Counted from the first letter of the stretch, positions 17,378-26,811 are shown. The stretch: 64,000 nt of DNA from JBJXHN01 sp046233135 (GCA_046233135.1 JBJXHN010000004.1:434001-498000); one strand, 5' to 3'. Notes: generated by a model from the sequence alone, not told the origin. Numbers and translations: made by a program.

Positions 17378-19285
17378 ATGTCCATCCGCCTGCTGCCCCC
17401 GACCCTGGTCAACCGCATCGCTGCCGGCGAGGTGGTGGAGCGGCCGGCGGCTGCGGTGAAGGAACTGGTGGAAAACGCCATCGACGCGGGGGCGTCCCGG
17501 GTCGATGTCACCCTGGCCGACGGCGGCCGGGCGCGCATCCTGGTGGTCGACGATGGCAAGGGCATGACGCCCGAGGAACTGAGTCTGGCGGTGGAACGCC
17601 ATGCCACCTCCAAGCTGCCGGGGGAAGACCTGCTGAACATCGCCACCCTGGGCTTCCGGGGCGAGGCGTTGCCGTCCATCGGGTCGGTGGCGCGGCTGAC
17701 CCTGACCAGCCGCACGCCGGACGCGGAATCGGCCTGGAGCCTGTCCGTGGAAGGCGGCGTGAAGGGCGAGCCCGAACCCGCCGCCCATCCCCCCGGCACC
17801 CGGGTGGAGGTGCGGGACCTGTTCTACGCCACGCCGGCTCGCCTGAAATTCCTCAAGCAGCCGCGCACCGAACACAGCCATGCGGTGGATGTGGTGCAGC
17901 GGCTGGCCATGGCCCATCCGGATGTCTCTTTCACCATGGGGGACGGGGTGCGCCAGCAGGTCAAGGCCACCGCCGCCCAAGGCGGGCTGTTCGACCGCCG
18001 CCTGGCCCGGCTGGGGGCCATTCTCGGCAAGGATTTCGCCGAGAACTGCGTGCGCCTGGAAGCGGAGCGGGAAGGCGTGCGGCTGACCGGCCATGCCGGG
18101 CTGCCCACCTTCTCCAAGGCCACGTCGGCGGGGCAGTATCTGTTCGTCAACGGCCGGCCGGTGCGCGACAAGCTGCTGCACGGGGCCGTGCGCGGCGCCT
18201 ATCAGGACGTGCTGGCCCACGACCGCCACGGCGTGGTGGCCCTGTATGTGGACCTGCCGCCGGAAGAGGTGGACGTCAACGTCCATCCCGCCAAGGCCGA
18301 AGTGCGCTTCCGCGAACCAGCCCTGGTGCGCGGCCTGATCGTCGGGGCCATCCGTCACGCCCTGGCCGAGGCCGGCCATCGCGCCAGCTCCACCGTGGCT
18401 GTCGCCGCCCTGTCGGCCTTTCGTCAGGAAGGCCAGGAGGGGCATGGGCACGGACAGGGCAGCGGGCCGCGTCTGCCCTATGGCGGCAGCGGGAGTGGCG
18501 GCTATCGGGGCTATACGCCGCCCCCACCGCCGCCCCGGGGGGCGCTGTCGGCGGCCTATGACTTCCAGGCGCCTCAGGCGGGGCTGGGGGAGCAGGGCAG
18601 CCTGCCCAACTTCCGCGCCGAACCCTCGGCCCGGGGGCTCGAGTCGGCCAGCGACCCCCACCGTGGTCCGGATCTGGACTCTCCGAGGCGGGAGCAGGGA
18701 GAGGACTACCCGCTGGGGGTGGCGCGGGGGCAGGTTCACAACACCTACATCATTGCCCAGACCACCGACGGCCTGGTGATCGTCGACCAGCACGCCGCCC
18801 ACGAACGGCTGGTGATGGAGCGCATGAAGGCCGGTCTGGCCGAGGGCGGCGCCAAGCGCCAGATGCTGCTGCTGCCCGAGGTGGTGGAGCTGGAGGAAAG
18901 CGCGGCCGACCGGCTGGTGGCCCATGCCGAGACCCTGGCCGCCCTCGGGCTGGTTGTCGAGGGCTTCGGTCCCGGGGCCGTGGTGGTGCGGGAAACCCCG
19001 GCACTGCTGGGGGAAACGGATGTGCAGGGGCTGGTGCGCGATCTGGCCGACGGGCTGGCGGAATGGGGCGGGCCGCAGGTACTGGAAGACCGGCTGGGGG
19101 AGGTGGTGGCGACCATGGCCTGCCACGGATCCGTCCGCGCCGGCCGGCGCCTGAACGGCGAAGAAATGAACGCCCTGTTGCGGGCCATGGAGCAGACCCC
19201 CCGGGCCGGGCAATGCAACCATGGCCGCCCGACCTATGTTGCGTTAGGATTGTCTGATATCGAGCGCCTGTTCGGGCGTCGGTAG
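17378..19285 (+). CDS. mutL: DNA mismatch repair protein MutL (endonuclease type)
   Basis: A 635-aa mismatch repair protein. The N-terminal GHKL ATPase domain has VVERPAAAVKELVENAIDAGA, the DDGKGM loop and GFRGEALPSIGSV. The C-terminal domain holds the metal-binding endonuclease motif DQHA-x2-E-x4-E beginning at D470 (DQHAAHERLVME), plus the supporting ACHGSVRAGRRL-like and QCNHGRPT blocks. This is the nicking MutL found in organisms without MutH, as expected for alphaproteobacteria. The linker at about residues 345-450 is Gly/Pro-rich and disordered. TTG 17363 and ATG 17369 are possible upstream starts; 17378 gives the family N-terminus and follows GGGG. Confidence 0.95.
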   Translation: MSIRLLPPTLVNRIAAGEVVERPAAAVKELVENAIDAGASRVDVTLADGGRARILVVDDGKGMTPEELSLAVERHATSKLPGEDLLNIATLGFRGEALPSIGSVARLTLTSRTPDAESAWSLSVEGGVKGEPEPAAHPPGTRVEVRDLFYATPARLKFLKQPRTEHSHAVDVVQRLAMAHPDVSFTMGDGVRQQVKATAAQGGLFDRRLARLGAILGKDFAENCVRLEAEREGVRLTGHAGLPTFSKATSAGQYLFVNGRPVRDKLLHGAVRGAYQDVLAHDRHGVVALYVDLPPEEVDVNVHPAKAEVRFREPALVRGLIVGAIRHALAEAGHRASSTVAVAALSAFRQEGQEGHGHGQGSGPRLPYGGSGSGGYRGYTPPPPPPRGALSAAYDFQAPQAGLGEQGSLPNFRAEPSARGLESASDPHRGPDLDSPRREQGEDYPLGVARGQVHNTYIIAQTTDGLVIVDQHAAHERLVMERMKAGLAEGGAKRQMLLLPEVVELEESAADRLVAHAETLAALGLVVEGFGPGAVVVRETPALLGETDVQGLVRDLADGLAEWGGPQVLEDRLGEVVATMACHGSVRAGRRLNGEEMNALLRAMEQTPRAGQCNHGRPTYVALGLSDIERLFGRR

Positions 19286-19399
19286 AAAAATCGGCCCGGA
19301 GCGCATGGGGGCGTTGCCGGGTGTTTGCGTGTGTGCCGGGCAGGGAGATCGGCCGACAGGTCGGCCGACTGCGTCGCGGAAGGGCAGGGGATCGGAAAG

Positions 19400-19927
19400 A
19401 TGCCGCGTGAGATCTATGGCAGACGGGGGCGGAGGGGGACGCTGACGGGTGCGCTGGTTGGTCCCCTGGTGGCGGCCGGCCTGATGATGGCGGCGACACC
19501 CGCCCTGGCCCAGACCCAGGCGGGGCCGCCGCCGGAAACCTATCGATTGCTCGATACCGTGCCCGATCAGGCACAGGCCTGTTCCGATGCCCATCAGGAT
19601 GCCTATGAAAGCGGGGATGCCGCCGCCATCCGCGAGGCCAAGGAAGCGGAAATCGTGTGCCTGATCGGCATCGCCGCGGATGTCGCCGCGCGGTTCTATC
19701 CTCCTGATGCCTTCGGGCCGGATGGTATTCGCGGCCTGCTGACCCGCGCCCTGGACCCCGTCGGCCGGCTGTATCGGGTGATACAGACCGATCCGGCCGC
19801 CTGCACCCCGGCCTGCGGCAGTCTCTATGGCATTCAGGCGGTCGAGGCCGAACATCGCTTCGTGTCCATGATGCTGTTCGACATGGTGGAGCGGCTGAAG
19901 GACGAAAGCCCCTTCCATATGCAATGA
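19400..19927 (+). CDS. Secreted protein of unknown function
   Basis: A 175-aa protein with a clear signal peptide (Arg-rich n-region, hydrophobic LTGALVGPLVAAGLMMAATP, cleavage likely after ALA). The mature part has four cysteines, in QACSDAH, EIVCLIG and the CTPAC pair, which could form two disulfides in the periplasm. It is mostly helical. I do not recognise the family. It sits 114 bp after mutL and 28 bp before the methyltransferase-like gene, so it may be co-transcribed with the latter. The ATG at 19400 follows GGGGATCGG. Confidence 0.65.
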   Translation: MPREIYGRRGRRGTLTGALVGPLVAAGLMMAATPALAQTQAGPPPETYRLLDTVPDQAQACSDAHQDAYESGDAAAIREAKEAEIVCLIGIAADVAARFYPPDAFGPDGIRGLLTRALDPVGRLYRVIQTDPAACTPACGSLYGIQAVEAEHRFVSMMLFDMVERLKDESPFHMQ

Positions 19928-19955
19928 GCGCGCGCAGCGACGGGACCGGGCGGCG

Positions 19956-20765
19956 ATGCTGCTGGAGGGCTTGAGCGTCCTGGGCATGCGCGCCGTTCCC
20001 GGCGCCCGTCGCCTGGGGCTGGACCGGGAACTGGCCGGCCTGCTGGGGCGGGCCTTGCGCCAGCGCCGCGCCTGGACCCCGCACCGTCAGGCCTGCCATG
20101 CCGCCGTCGTTCGCGCCATGGAAGCGACGCCGGGGCGGACCCTGGCCGTGGTGCTGGGGGCCGGCTGGCTGCTGGAGGTTCCGCTGGCGCCGCTGGCCCG
20201 GGCGTTCGGGCGGGTGGTGCTGGTGGATGCCGTGCTGACCCCCCGGGTGCGCCTGGACGCGCTGAGGGCCGCGTTCGGGGGCCGGAGGTGCGGCCGGGTG
20301 GAGACCCTGGCGGCCGACGGCGCGGGAATCCTGGCGGAGGTGGCACGGCTGCGGGGCGGCTGCCCGGAGGTGCCGGACCCCGCCCCCTTGCCGGATGCGG
20401 TGGCGGCGGCCGATCTGGTGATTTCGGCGAACCTGCTCAGCCAGCTGCCCCAGGCGCCACGCGCCTGGCTGGATCGCCACGGGGTGGCCCCGGAGCGGCA
20501 GGACCGTCTGGCCCGGGCGCTGATCGATGCCCATTTGAATGCGCTGGCCGCCTGTCCGGGGACGGTCTGCCTGCTCAGCGATTTCGAGCGCGAGGAACGC
20601 AGCCTGTCGGGCGCCCATCCCCCCTGGCGCATGGACCTGCTGCACGGGGCACGGCCGAAAGTGGACGGGCCGCGCTGGTGGTGGGATCTGGCGCCACCGG
20701 GGGAAGAGGGGGCCGATGCGATGGTCCGCCACCGTATGATGGGCGGCGTGTTGCGGAAGGCCTGA
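19956..20765 (+). CDS. Putative SAM-dependent methyltransferase-like protein
   Basis: A 269-aa cytoplasmic protein. The central region resembles a class I methyltransferase Rossmann fold: a motif-I-like strand and loop TLAVVLGAGWLLEVPL (residues about 52-67), an acidic strand end in VVLVDAV, and a later DLVISANLLSQLP strand and loop like motif IV. The N-terminal 45 residues are Arg/Leu-rich helices. The glycine loop is not canonical (GAGWLL, not GxGxG), so catalysis is uncertain. It ends 4 bp before the convergent ribF stop, with no room for a separate terminator. Substrate unknown. Confidence 0.55.
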   Translation: MLLEGLSVLGMRAVPGARRLGLDRELAGLLGRALRQRRAWTPHRQACHAAVVRAMEATPGRTLAVVLGAGWLLEVPLAPLARAFGRVVLVDAVLTPRVRLDALRAAFGGRRCGRVETLAADGAGILAEVARLRGGCPEVPDPAPLPDAVAAADLVISANLLSQLPQAPRAWLDRHGVAPERQDRLARALIDAHLNALAACPGTVCLLSDFEREERSLSGAHPPWRMDLLHGARPKVDGPRWWWDLAPPGEEGADAMVRHRMMGGVLRKA

Positions 20766-20769
20766 CGCT

Positions 20770-21720
20770 CTACGCCCCTTCGCGCAGCAGGTCCCGCGCC
20801 TGGATGGCATCCGCGGCGATCTGGGCCTTCAAGGCCTCAAGGCCGGAGAAGGTCTGCTCGGGGCGCAGGAAGTGATGGAAGCGCACCCGCAGATGCTTGC
20901 CGTACAGGTCCACGTCGGTGTCGAACAGGTGGACTTCCAGCAGCAGATCGCTCTTGTCGAAGGTGGGGCGGCGGCCGAAGTTGGCCACGCCGGGGCGGAA
21001 GCGGGTGTAGAAGCCCTCGTCAACGCCGGCGGTGATGGCATAGACGCCCGGGCGGGGGTGCTGGTAATCGCCCAGGCGGATGTTGGCGGTCGGGAAGCCG
21101 ATGGTGCGGCCCCGCTTGTCGCCATGTTCCACCCGGCCTTCGATCTCCCAGGGGCGGCCGAGGACGGCGGTGGCTTCGGCCACGTCGCCGGCCTGCAAGG
21201 CATCGCGCACGCGGGTGGAGGAATAGACCGCCCCGCTGTCATCCTGCACCGGGGCGACGGCGGTAACACCGAAGCCCAGCTCGGCGGCCATGGCCTCCAG
21301 CACGGCGGCATTGCCCTGGCGCCTGTGGCCGAAGCGATAGTCGTGGCCGATCACCACATGGCTGACCGCCAAGCCGGCCACCAGCACCTCGCGCACGAAC
21401 CACTCGGCCGTCCCCGACGAGAACGCCTTGTCGAACTGCTGCACATATAAGAAATCGGCGTCCAGCTCGGTCACCTGATGGGTCTTCAGGCGGAAGCTGG
21501 ACAGGGTGAAGGCCGGCAGGTCGGGTTGGAAGAAGCGGCGGGGGTGGGGCTCGAAGGTCATCACCCCCAGCGGCACATCCAGATTCTCGGCGATGGCGCG
21601 GGCATGGCCGATGACCGCCTGGTGCCCCTTGTGGACCCCGTCGAAATTGCCGAGCGCCACCGATCCCCCCTTCAGGTCGGACGGCAGTTCGGCGAAATGG
21701 CGGATGATGCGCGTGGACAA
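20770..21720 (-). CDS. ribF: Bifunctional riboflavin kinase / FAD synthetase
   Basis: A 316-aa enzyme making FMN and FAD. The N-terminal FAD synthetase (nucleotidyltransferase) half has GGSVALGNFDGVHKGHQAVI, TFEPHPRRFF and VVIGHDYRFGHRRQGN, then a YSSTRVRDAL block. The C-terminal riboflavin kinase half has GDKRGRTIGFPTANI, the GVYAI strand, GVANFGRRPTF and the catalytic glutamate in LLLEVHLFD. Length and order match the standard bacterial RibF. It is a single gene here; its flavin products feed several flavoproteins in the window, but no regulatory link is visible. Confidence 0.96.
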   Translation of the reverse strand: MSTRIIRHFAELPSDLKGGSVALGNFDGVHKGHQAVIGHARAIAENLDVPLGVMTFEPHPRRFFQPDLPAFTLSSFRLKTHQVTELDADFLYVQQFDKAFSSGTAEWFVREVLVAGLAVSHVVIGHDYRFGHRRQGNAAVLEAMAAELGFGVTAVAPVQDDSGAVYSSTRVRDALQAGDVAEATAVLGRPWEIEGRVEHGDKRGRTIGFPTANIRLGDYQHPRPGVYAITAGVDEGFYTRFRPGVANFGRRPTFDKSDLLLEVHLFDTDVDLYGKHLRVRFHHFLRPEQTFSGLEALKAQIAADAIQARDLLREGA

Positions 21721-21856
21721 GGCTGTCTTCCGGAAGGCGGGCGAAGGAAGGGCGGAGAGCGGATCCGCCCCTGCGATTTCGCATGGGCGAACAGGGGACA
21801 GGTAGGCGGAAATGACGTCGGGTGCAAGGTGGTCTTTGGATCTCTCCCACCCGAAA

Positions 21857-21891
21857 AGCCGGCGGGGGACCGGTCTGTCCGGCCCCCCGCC
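21857..21891 (-). terminator. Terminator after the second proX
   Basis: A 13-nt imperfect stem (21861-21873 with 21879-21891, one A-C mismatch, loop TCTGT) is followed on the minus strand by GGCTTTTCGG. It lies 38 bp beyond the proX stop and separates it from ribF. Confidence 0.65.
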
Positions 21892-21928
21892 TGCCCGAGA
21901 AAGGGCTGCTTTTCCTGTGCGGTGGCTG

Positions 21929-22942
21929 TTATTTCGCCGTTTCGCAGGCTTCCTTGATCCAGCCGTCGAATTCCCGCTGATGGGCGGCGATCCAGCTGTC
22001 GGTATGGCGCATGATGTCGGCCGGCGTGTCTTCGCCTTCGCGCATCTTCAGGTTCTGGATGGTGATGTCGTCGGAATCCAGGGTCATGATGGTGAACAGA
22101 GTCCTGGCTTCCGGGTTTTCGTCGGTCCAGGCCTTGTTGGCGATGATGCGCTGATCGTTCGGCTGGAACCCGTAGTTGGAGCCGTCGGGCAGGGTGGTGT
22201 CCACCGTTTCGCGGGCGCCGGGCAGGGCCGAGAAGGGCACGTTCAGCCACACCACGTCATCGCCCGGCACCATCACCCCGGACACCCAGTAGGGGGTCCA
22301 GGCGTAGTACAGAACCGGCAGCCCCTGTTCGAAGCGGCTGATGGTATCGGCGATGATGGCCGAGTAGTGGCCAGACTTCTGGGTGACCGTGTCGCGCAGG
22401 CCGTAGGCATCGATATGGTGTTCGATGACCTTCTCGCAGCCCCAGCCCGGGTTGCAGCCGGCCAGGTCGGCCATGCCGTCGCCGTCGGCGTCGAACACCT
22501 TGGCGATTTCCGGATCCTTCAGCTGCGCGATATTGGTGATGTGGTATTTATCGGCGGTGGCCTTGTCGATCAGGTAGCCCTGCAGTCCGCCCGGGGAGTA
22601 GACGCCTTCCCGGTAGATTTTCTCGTCGCCGCCGGACTTGTAGAAAAAGTCGACGTGCAGGGGATCCCAATGGTCGGCCATGTAGGTGCCGTCGCCGCTG
22701 GCGATGGCCAGGTGGCGCGTCGGCGGGGGCAGTTCCGTGATCTCCTTCACGGTATACCCCAGCTTTTCCAGGGCGCGGCGGACAACCAGGGTCTGGAAGG
22801 TCGCCTCGACGTTGGAAGACATCAGGGGCTGGACGCTTTTGCCTTCGCCAGGATTGCAGGCGGCCAGGGCGGTAGAGGCGCCCAGCGCGGCGAAAACGGT
22901 GGCCGTGACAAGACCGCGGATCACGGGGGACGGTTGGCGCAT
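21929..22942 (-). CDS. proX: Glycine betaine/proline-type ABC substrate-binding protein, copy 2
   Basis: A 337-aa periplasmic binding protein of the ProX/OpuAC type with signal peptide GLVTATVFAALGASTALA. The mature protein has the betaine-binding family pattern (MADHWDPLHVDFF, YAWTPYWVSGVMV with aromatic cage residues). It also contains a CNPGWGCEKVIEHH block with two cysteines. It is nearly the same as the neighbouring 23209-24222 protein and has the same length, so it arose by tandem duplication; even the 5' leader (GCAAGCGAA) is shared. A terminator precedes it (23141-23171), so it probably has its own promoter. The exact ligand (glycine betaine, proline or other osmolyte) is not proven. 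Confidence 0.88.
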   Translation of the reverse strand: MRQPSPVIRGLVTATVFAALGASTALAACNPGEGKSVQPLMSSNVEATFQTLVVRRALEKLGYTVKEITELPPPTRHLAIASGDGTYMADHWDPLHVDFFYKSGGDEKIYREGVYSPGGLQGYLIDKATADKYHITNIAQLKDPEIAKVFDADGDGMADLAGCNPGWGCEKVIEHHIDAYGLRDTVTQKSGHYSAIIADTISRFEQGLPVLYYAWTPYWVSGVMVPGDDVVWLNVPFSALPGARETVDTTLPDGSNYGFQPNDQRIIANKAWTDENPEARTLFTIMTLDSDDITIQNLKMREGEDTPADIMRHTDSWIAAHQREFDGWIKEACETAK

Positions 22943-23140
22943 GAACGGACTTCTTTCGCTTGCGAGTTGAGCAAAGGATGTAAGGGAAGAACGGGAATGC
23001 TCTTCTCGGTGTATTAACGAGTGCGGATTGATTTGTAAAGGTTGCAATAGGGCCGTTTTCGTTGTGCCTTTTTGAAGGCGCGAATACCCCGATGTTGCCA
23101 CGGGGGTATCGTTGTCTTTTGGATTAAAAAGCGGTGATAG

Positions 23141-23171
23141 AAAAAGGGGGGCCAGCCTATGCCGACCCCCC
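23141..23171 (-). terminator. Rho-independent terminator after the first proX
   Basis: An 11-bp stem with two wobble pairs (23146-23156 with 23161-23171, 4-nt loop) is followed on the minus strand by five T (complement of 23141-23145). It ends transcription between the two proX copies. Confidence 0.8.
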
Positions 23172-23208
23172 GTTTCCTTATCAAGGTTTGCCCGCGGGCG
23201 GGATGTTT

Positions 23209-24222
23209 TTACATCGCCGCTTCGCAGGCCGCCTCGATCCAGCCGTCGAACACCTGCTGGTGGCCGGCGATCCAGCCTTCGGTGTGGCGGGCGATGTCTT
23301 CGGCGGAATCCTCGCCATCCCGCATCTTCAGGTTCTGGGCGCTGATATCGTTGGAATCCAGGGTCATGGTGGCGAACAGCTTGGCCGCGGCCGGGTTCTC
23401 GTCGGCCCAGGCCTTGTTGGCGATGATGCGCTGATCGTTGGCCTGGAAGCCGTAGTTGGAGCCGTCCGGCAGGGCGGTGTCCACATCGGCGCGGGCGCCG
23501 GGCAGAGAGGAGAAGGGCACGTTCAGCCACACCACGTCTTCACCGGGAACCATCACGCCGGAAACCCAGTAGGGGGTCCAGGTGTAGTACAGCACCGGCT
23601 GGCCCTGATCGTGACGGGCGATGGTGTCGGCGATGATGGCCGAATAGCTGCCCTGGTTGTGGGTCACGGTGTCGCGCAGGCCATAGGCGTCCAGCTGGTG
23701 TTCGATGACCTTTTCGCAGCCCCAGCCGGGGTTGCAGCCGGCCAGATCGGCCTTGCCGTCGCCGTCGGCGTCGAACAGCTTGGCCAGTTCGGGATCCTTC
23801 AGCTGGTCGATGCTGGTGATGTTGTATTCGTCGGCGGTGGCCTTGTCGATCAGGTAGCCCTGCAGGGCGCCCGGAGAGTACACCCCTTCGCGGTAGAGCT
23901 TTTCATCGCCACCGGCTTCGTTGAAGAAGTCGACGTGCAGCGGATCCCAGTGGTCGGCCATGAAGGTGCCGTCGCCGTTGGCAAGGGCGACGTGTCCGGC
24001 GGCGTATTCCAGTTCCTTGATGTCTTCCACGGTGTAGCCCAGGGCCTCCAGGGCCTTGCTGACCAGCAGGGTCTGGAAGGTTTCTTCGGCAATGGAGGAC
24101 TTCAGGGGAATGACGGTCTTGCCGTCGCCCGGGTTGCAGGCGGCCACGGCGGCGGTCGCGCTGAACGCGGTGATGGCAGTGGCCGCGACAAGGCCGCGGA
24201 TCACGGTGGTGGGATGGGTCAT
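23209..24222 (-). CDS. proX: Glycine betaine/proline-type ABC substrate-binding protein, copy 1
   Basis: A 337-aa periplasmic binding protein following the permease gene. The signal peptide is GLVAATAITAFSATAAVA. It has the same ligand-pocket blocks as copy 2 (MADHWDPLHVDFF, YTWTPYWVSGVMV, CNPGWGCEKVIEHQ), with scattered differences concentrated in the N-terminal third. It delivers an osmolyte such as glycine betaine or proline to the ProVW transporter. Between this gene and the permease is a strong hairpin (24282-24316), so expression may differ from that of proVW, as binding protein is usually needed in excess. ATG 24222 follows AAGGAACC. Confidence 0.9.
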   Translation of the reverse strand: MTHPTTVIRGLVAATAITAFSATAAVAACNPGDGKTVIPLKSSIAEETFQTLLVSKALEALGYTVEDIKELEYAAGHVALANGDGTFMADHWDPLHVDFFNEAGGDEKLYREGVYSPGALQGYLIDKATADEYNITSIDQLKDPELAKLFDADGDGKADLAGCNPGWGCEKVIEHQLDAYGLRDTVTHNQGSYSAIIADTIARHDQGQPVLYYTWTPYWVSGVMVPGEDVVWLNVPFSSLPGARADVDTALPDGSNYGFQANDQRIIANKAWADENPAAAKLFATMTLDSNDISAQNLKMRDGEDSAEDIARHTEGWIAGHQQVFDGWIEAACEAAM

Positions 24223-24281
24223 GGGAAGGGTTCCTTCGCTTGCGGTTGGTTCCATGGGCTTCGGAGGTACAAAAATAGTTG

Positions 24282-24316
24282 GGCGGGCGCCTGTCCTTCC
24301 GGAACAGGCGCCCGCC
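24282..24316 (-). terminator. Intercistronic hairpin between permease and binding protein
   Basis: A 13-bp perfect GC stem (24282-24294 with 24304-24316, 9-nt loop) is followed on the minus strand by CAACTATTTTTG. It may terminate or attenuate transcription after proW, or stabilise a processed mRNA end. Confidence 0.7.
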
Positions 24317-24329
24317 GGGCAGGGACGTC

Positions 24330-25466
24330 TCAGGAGCGTTTCAGCAGGCCGCGGACCAGGCTGACCGGCCCGGTTTCGTACCATTCCACATTGCCCCGCT
24401 CCCGCTTGGAGATGGCCAGGGCCTGGGTCAGGCGGTCGAGAATGATCGCCAGCAGGACGATGCCGATTCCGCCGACGGCGGCCAGCCCCATGTCCAGGCG
24501 GCCGATGCCGCGCAGCACCATCTGGCCCAGGCCGCCCACGGCGATCATCGAGGCGACGACGACCATGGAGAGGGACAGCATCAGCGACTGGTTGACGCCG
24601 GCCATGATGGTCGGCATCGCCAGCGGCACCTGCACCCGCCACAGCAGCTGGCGGGGGCTGGCGCCGAAGCTGCGGGCGGCTTCCACCAGATCGCCGGGCA
24701 CCTGGCGGATCCCCAGGCTGGTCAGGCGGATCAGCGGCGGCAGGGCAAAGATGATGGTGACCACCACGCCGGGCACGTTGCCGATCCCGAACAGCATGAC
24801 GATGGGCACCAGATAGACGAAGGCCGGTGTGGTCTGCATGGCATCGAGCAGGGGCCGCAGGGTCGCCGCCGCCCGGTCGCTGCGGGCCAGCCAGATGCCC
24901 AGGGGCAGGCCGATGGCGACGCAGAAGAACAGGGACGTCAGCACCAGGGCCAGGGTCACCATCATCTGGTCCCAGGCCCCGATGGCCCCGACGAAGGCCA
25001 TGGACAGCACCGCCCCGATGGCCAGGCGCCGGCCGGCCACCTGCCAGGCGATCAGACCGACGATCACCAGCATGATCAGGGAGGGGATCGCCATCAGGGT
25101 GGATTCGATCCCCGTCAGGACGATGTCGATGGGTCCGCGAATCGCCTGGAAGACGAAGCGGAAGTTGGCCACCAGCCAGTCCAGCCCGTTTTCCACCCAG
25201 CTTTCCAGCGGAATCAGCGCATCGTTGAAGGGGTGCAGCCAGTCGAAGTGCTTCTCGACCGGGGGCGGGGCGTTGTTCAGCCAGTCGGTCCCGGAGGTGG
25301 AAGGCGGCGGCGCCCCCCGGACTGCGGCGCCGTCCTTGGGTTTGCTGCCCCCGGCGGATCCCCAGGGATTGCTTTGCGCCAGCTGCTGAACCTCGGCGAC
25401 CCGCACCTGCAGGGACGTGTAGCTGTCGGACGCCAGTGTCCGGGCGACGTGAAGGAGATCAGGCAT
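24330..25466 (-). CDS. proW: Glycine betaine/proline-type ABC transporter permease
   Basis: A 378-aa inner-membrane permease of the ProW type. It begins with about 110 hydrophilic residues (Pro/Gly/Ser-rich, with a WLHPFNDALIPLESWVENGLDWL amphipathic stretch), then six to seven membrane segments. The ABC permease EAA-like loop is EAARSFGASPRQLLWRVQVPLAMPT. The start overlaps the end of the ATPase gene by 8 nt, so the two are translationally coupled. It forms the channel for the substrate carried by the two ProX proteins downstream. Confidence 0.93.
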   Translation of the reverse strand: MPDLLHVARTLASDSYTSLQVRVAEVQQLAQSNPWGSAGGSKPKDGAAVRGAPPPSTSGTDWLNNAPPPVEKHFDWLHPFNDALIPLESWVENGLDWLVANFRFVFQAIRGPIDIVLTGIESTLMAIPSLIMLVIVGLIAWQVAGRRLAIGAVLSMAFVGAIGAWDQMMVTLALVLTSLFFCVAIGLPLGIWLARSDRAAATLRPLLDAMQTTPAFVYLVPIVMLFGIGNVPGVVVTIIFALPPLIRLTSLGIRQVPGDLVEAARSFGASPRQLLWRVQVPLAMPTIMAGVNQSLMLSLSMVVVASMIAVGGLGQMVLRGIGRLDMGLAAVGGIGIVLLAIILDRLTQALAISKRERGNVEWYETGPVSLVRGLLKRS

Positions 25467-26811
25467 TGTCGCTCTCCCGGTCCAGGGTTTCCAGGAGAAG
25501 GGCGCGGGAGATCACCCCCATGTAGCGGTTGTCCGCATCGACCACGGGAATGCCGTGATCGCAGGCGGCCACCGTGCCGATGATCTCGCTGATCAGGGTG
25601 TCGGCCGTGATCACCGGGACGTCGGGCAGGAAGGCTCCGTGCAGGCTGGGGGACGGTTTCTTCAGTTCCGCTTCCAGCGAGGCGACGGAGATGACGCCGT
25701 GGAAGTGGCGGCCGCCGTCGACCACATAGGCGTACTGGCGGTCGAAGCGGCCCATGCGCTGGGCGGTGGCGCGGATGTTGCCGTCCCGCTCGACCACCGT
25801 GACCTGGTTGTTGGTGGCGATGGCCCCGGCGGTCAGGACGTTGGAGACGTCCACCCCCCGGAAGAAGGAGCGGACGTAATCGTCGGCGGGATTGCTGAGG
25901 ATCTCGTCGGGCGTGCCCACCTGCACCACCCGGCCGCCTTCCATGATGGCGATGCGGTCGCCGATGCGCATGGCTTCGTCCAGGTCGTGGGAGATGAAGA
26001 CGATGGTCCGCCGGTCTTCTTCCTGCAGTTTCAGAAGCTCGTCCTGCATTTCCGTGCGGATCAGCGGATCCAGGGCCGAGAAGGCTTCGTCCATCAGCAT
26101 GATCGAGGGGTCGTTGGCCAGCGCCCGGGCCAGACCCACACGCTGTTGCATGCCGCCCGACAGCTCGTTAGGGTAGCTTTCCGCGCGGGATGCGAGGCCG
26201 ACCTGTGCCAGGGCCTTGCGGGCGCGGTCTTCGCGTTCGGCCTTGGGGACACCGGACAGTTCCAGGCCGAAGGCGGTGTTGCCCAGCACCGACAGGTGGG
26301 GCATCAGGGCGAAGGACTGGAAGACCATGCTGATGTGCTTGCGCCGGAATTCCAGCAGGGCCTTATCGTCCATCTGGGCGATGTCGATGCCGTCGGCGAT
26401 GATCTGGCCGCTGGTCGGTTCGATCAGCCGGTTCAGCATGCGCACCAGGGTGGACTTGCCCGATCCGGACAGGCCCATGACCACGAAGATCTCGCCTTCC
26501 TGGACCGCGAAATTGGCATCGCAGACCCCGATGGTCTGGCCGGTTTCGTGGAAGATGTGGTCCTTGCCATGACCTTCGCGGTGCATGCGCAGGGCCTTTT
26601 CCGGCGAATCGCCGAAAACCTTGAACAGGTTGCGGACGACCAGTTTTCCCGTTTCGCCCGGTGGCCCGCCGGATGCGGGGGATGGGGCGGAGGGGGAGGC
26701 AGCGGTGGGTGCGTCAGGCACGCCGGAAGCGCCGAGAGTTGCCGTCTCGTTCAAAATTCTGGTGTCCTTGATTGCAATCCTGGTCGGGGAGGAGGATTCC
26801 ATGTTCCACAT
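25459..26811 (-). CDS. proV: Glycine betaine/proline-type ABC transporter ATPase with CBS domains
   Basis: A 450-aa ATP-binding subunit. Walker A is GLSGSGKST at 113-121, Q-loop Q165, signature LSGGMQQ at 218-224, Walker B IMLMDEA at 237-243. The C-terminal 140 residues form a CBS-domain pair, which in OpuA-type importers senses ionic strength and switches transport on. An N-terminal extension of about 50 Ala/Pro/Ser-rich residues is unusual and probably disordered. ATG 26811 and ATG 26802 are both possible starts; neither has a strong ribosome site. It is the first gene of the proVWX unit, behind an AT-rich upstream region. Confidence 0.92.
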   Translation of the reverse strand: MWNMESSSPTRIAIKDTRILNETATLGASGVPDAPTAASPSAPSPASGGPPGETGKLVVRNLFKVFGDSPEKALRMHREGHGKDHIFHETGQTIGVCDANFAVQEGEIFVVMGLSGSGKSTLVRMLNRLIEPTSGQIIADGIDIAQMDDKALLEFRRKHISMVFQSFALMPHLSVLGNTAFGLELSGVPKAEREDRARKALAQVGLASRAESYPNELSGGMQQRVGLARALANDPSIMLMDEAFSALDPLIRTEMQDELLKLQEEDRRTIVFISHDLDEAMRIGDRIAIMEGGRVVQVGTPDEILSNPADDYVRSFFRGVDVSNVLTAGAIATNNQVTVVERDGNIRATAQRMGRFDRQYAYVVDGGRHFHGVISVASLEAELKKPSPSLHGAFLPDVPVITADTLISEIIGTVAACDHGIPVVDADNRYMGVISRALLLETLDRESDNA

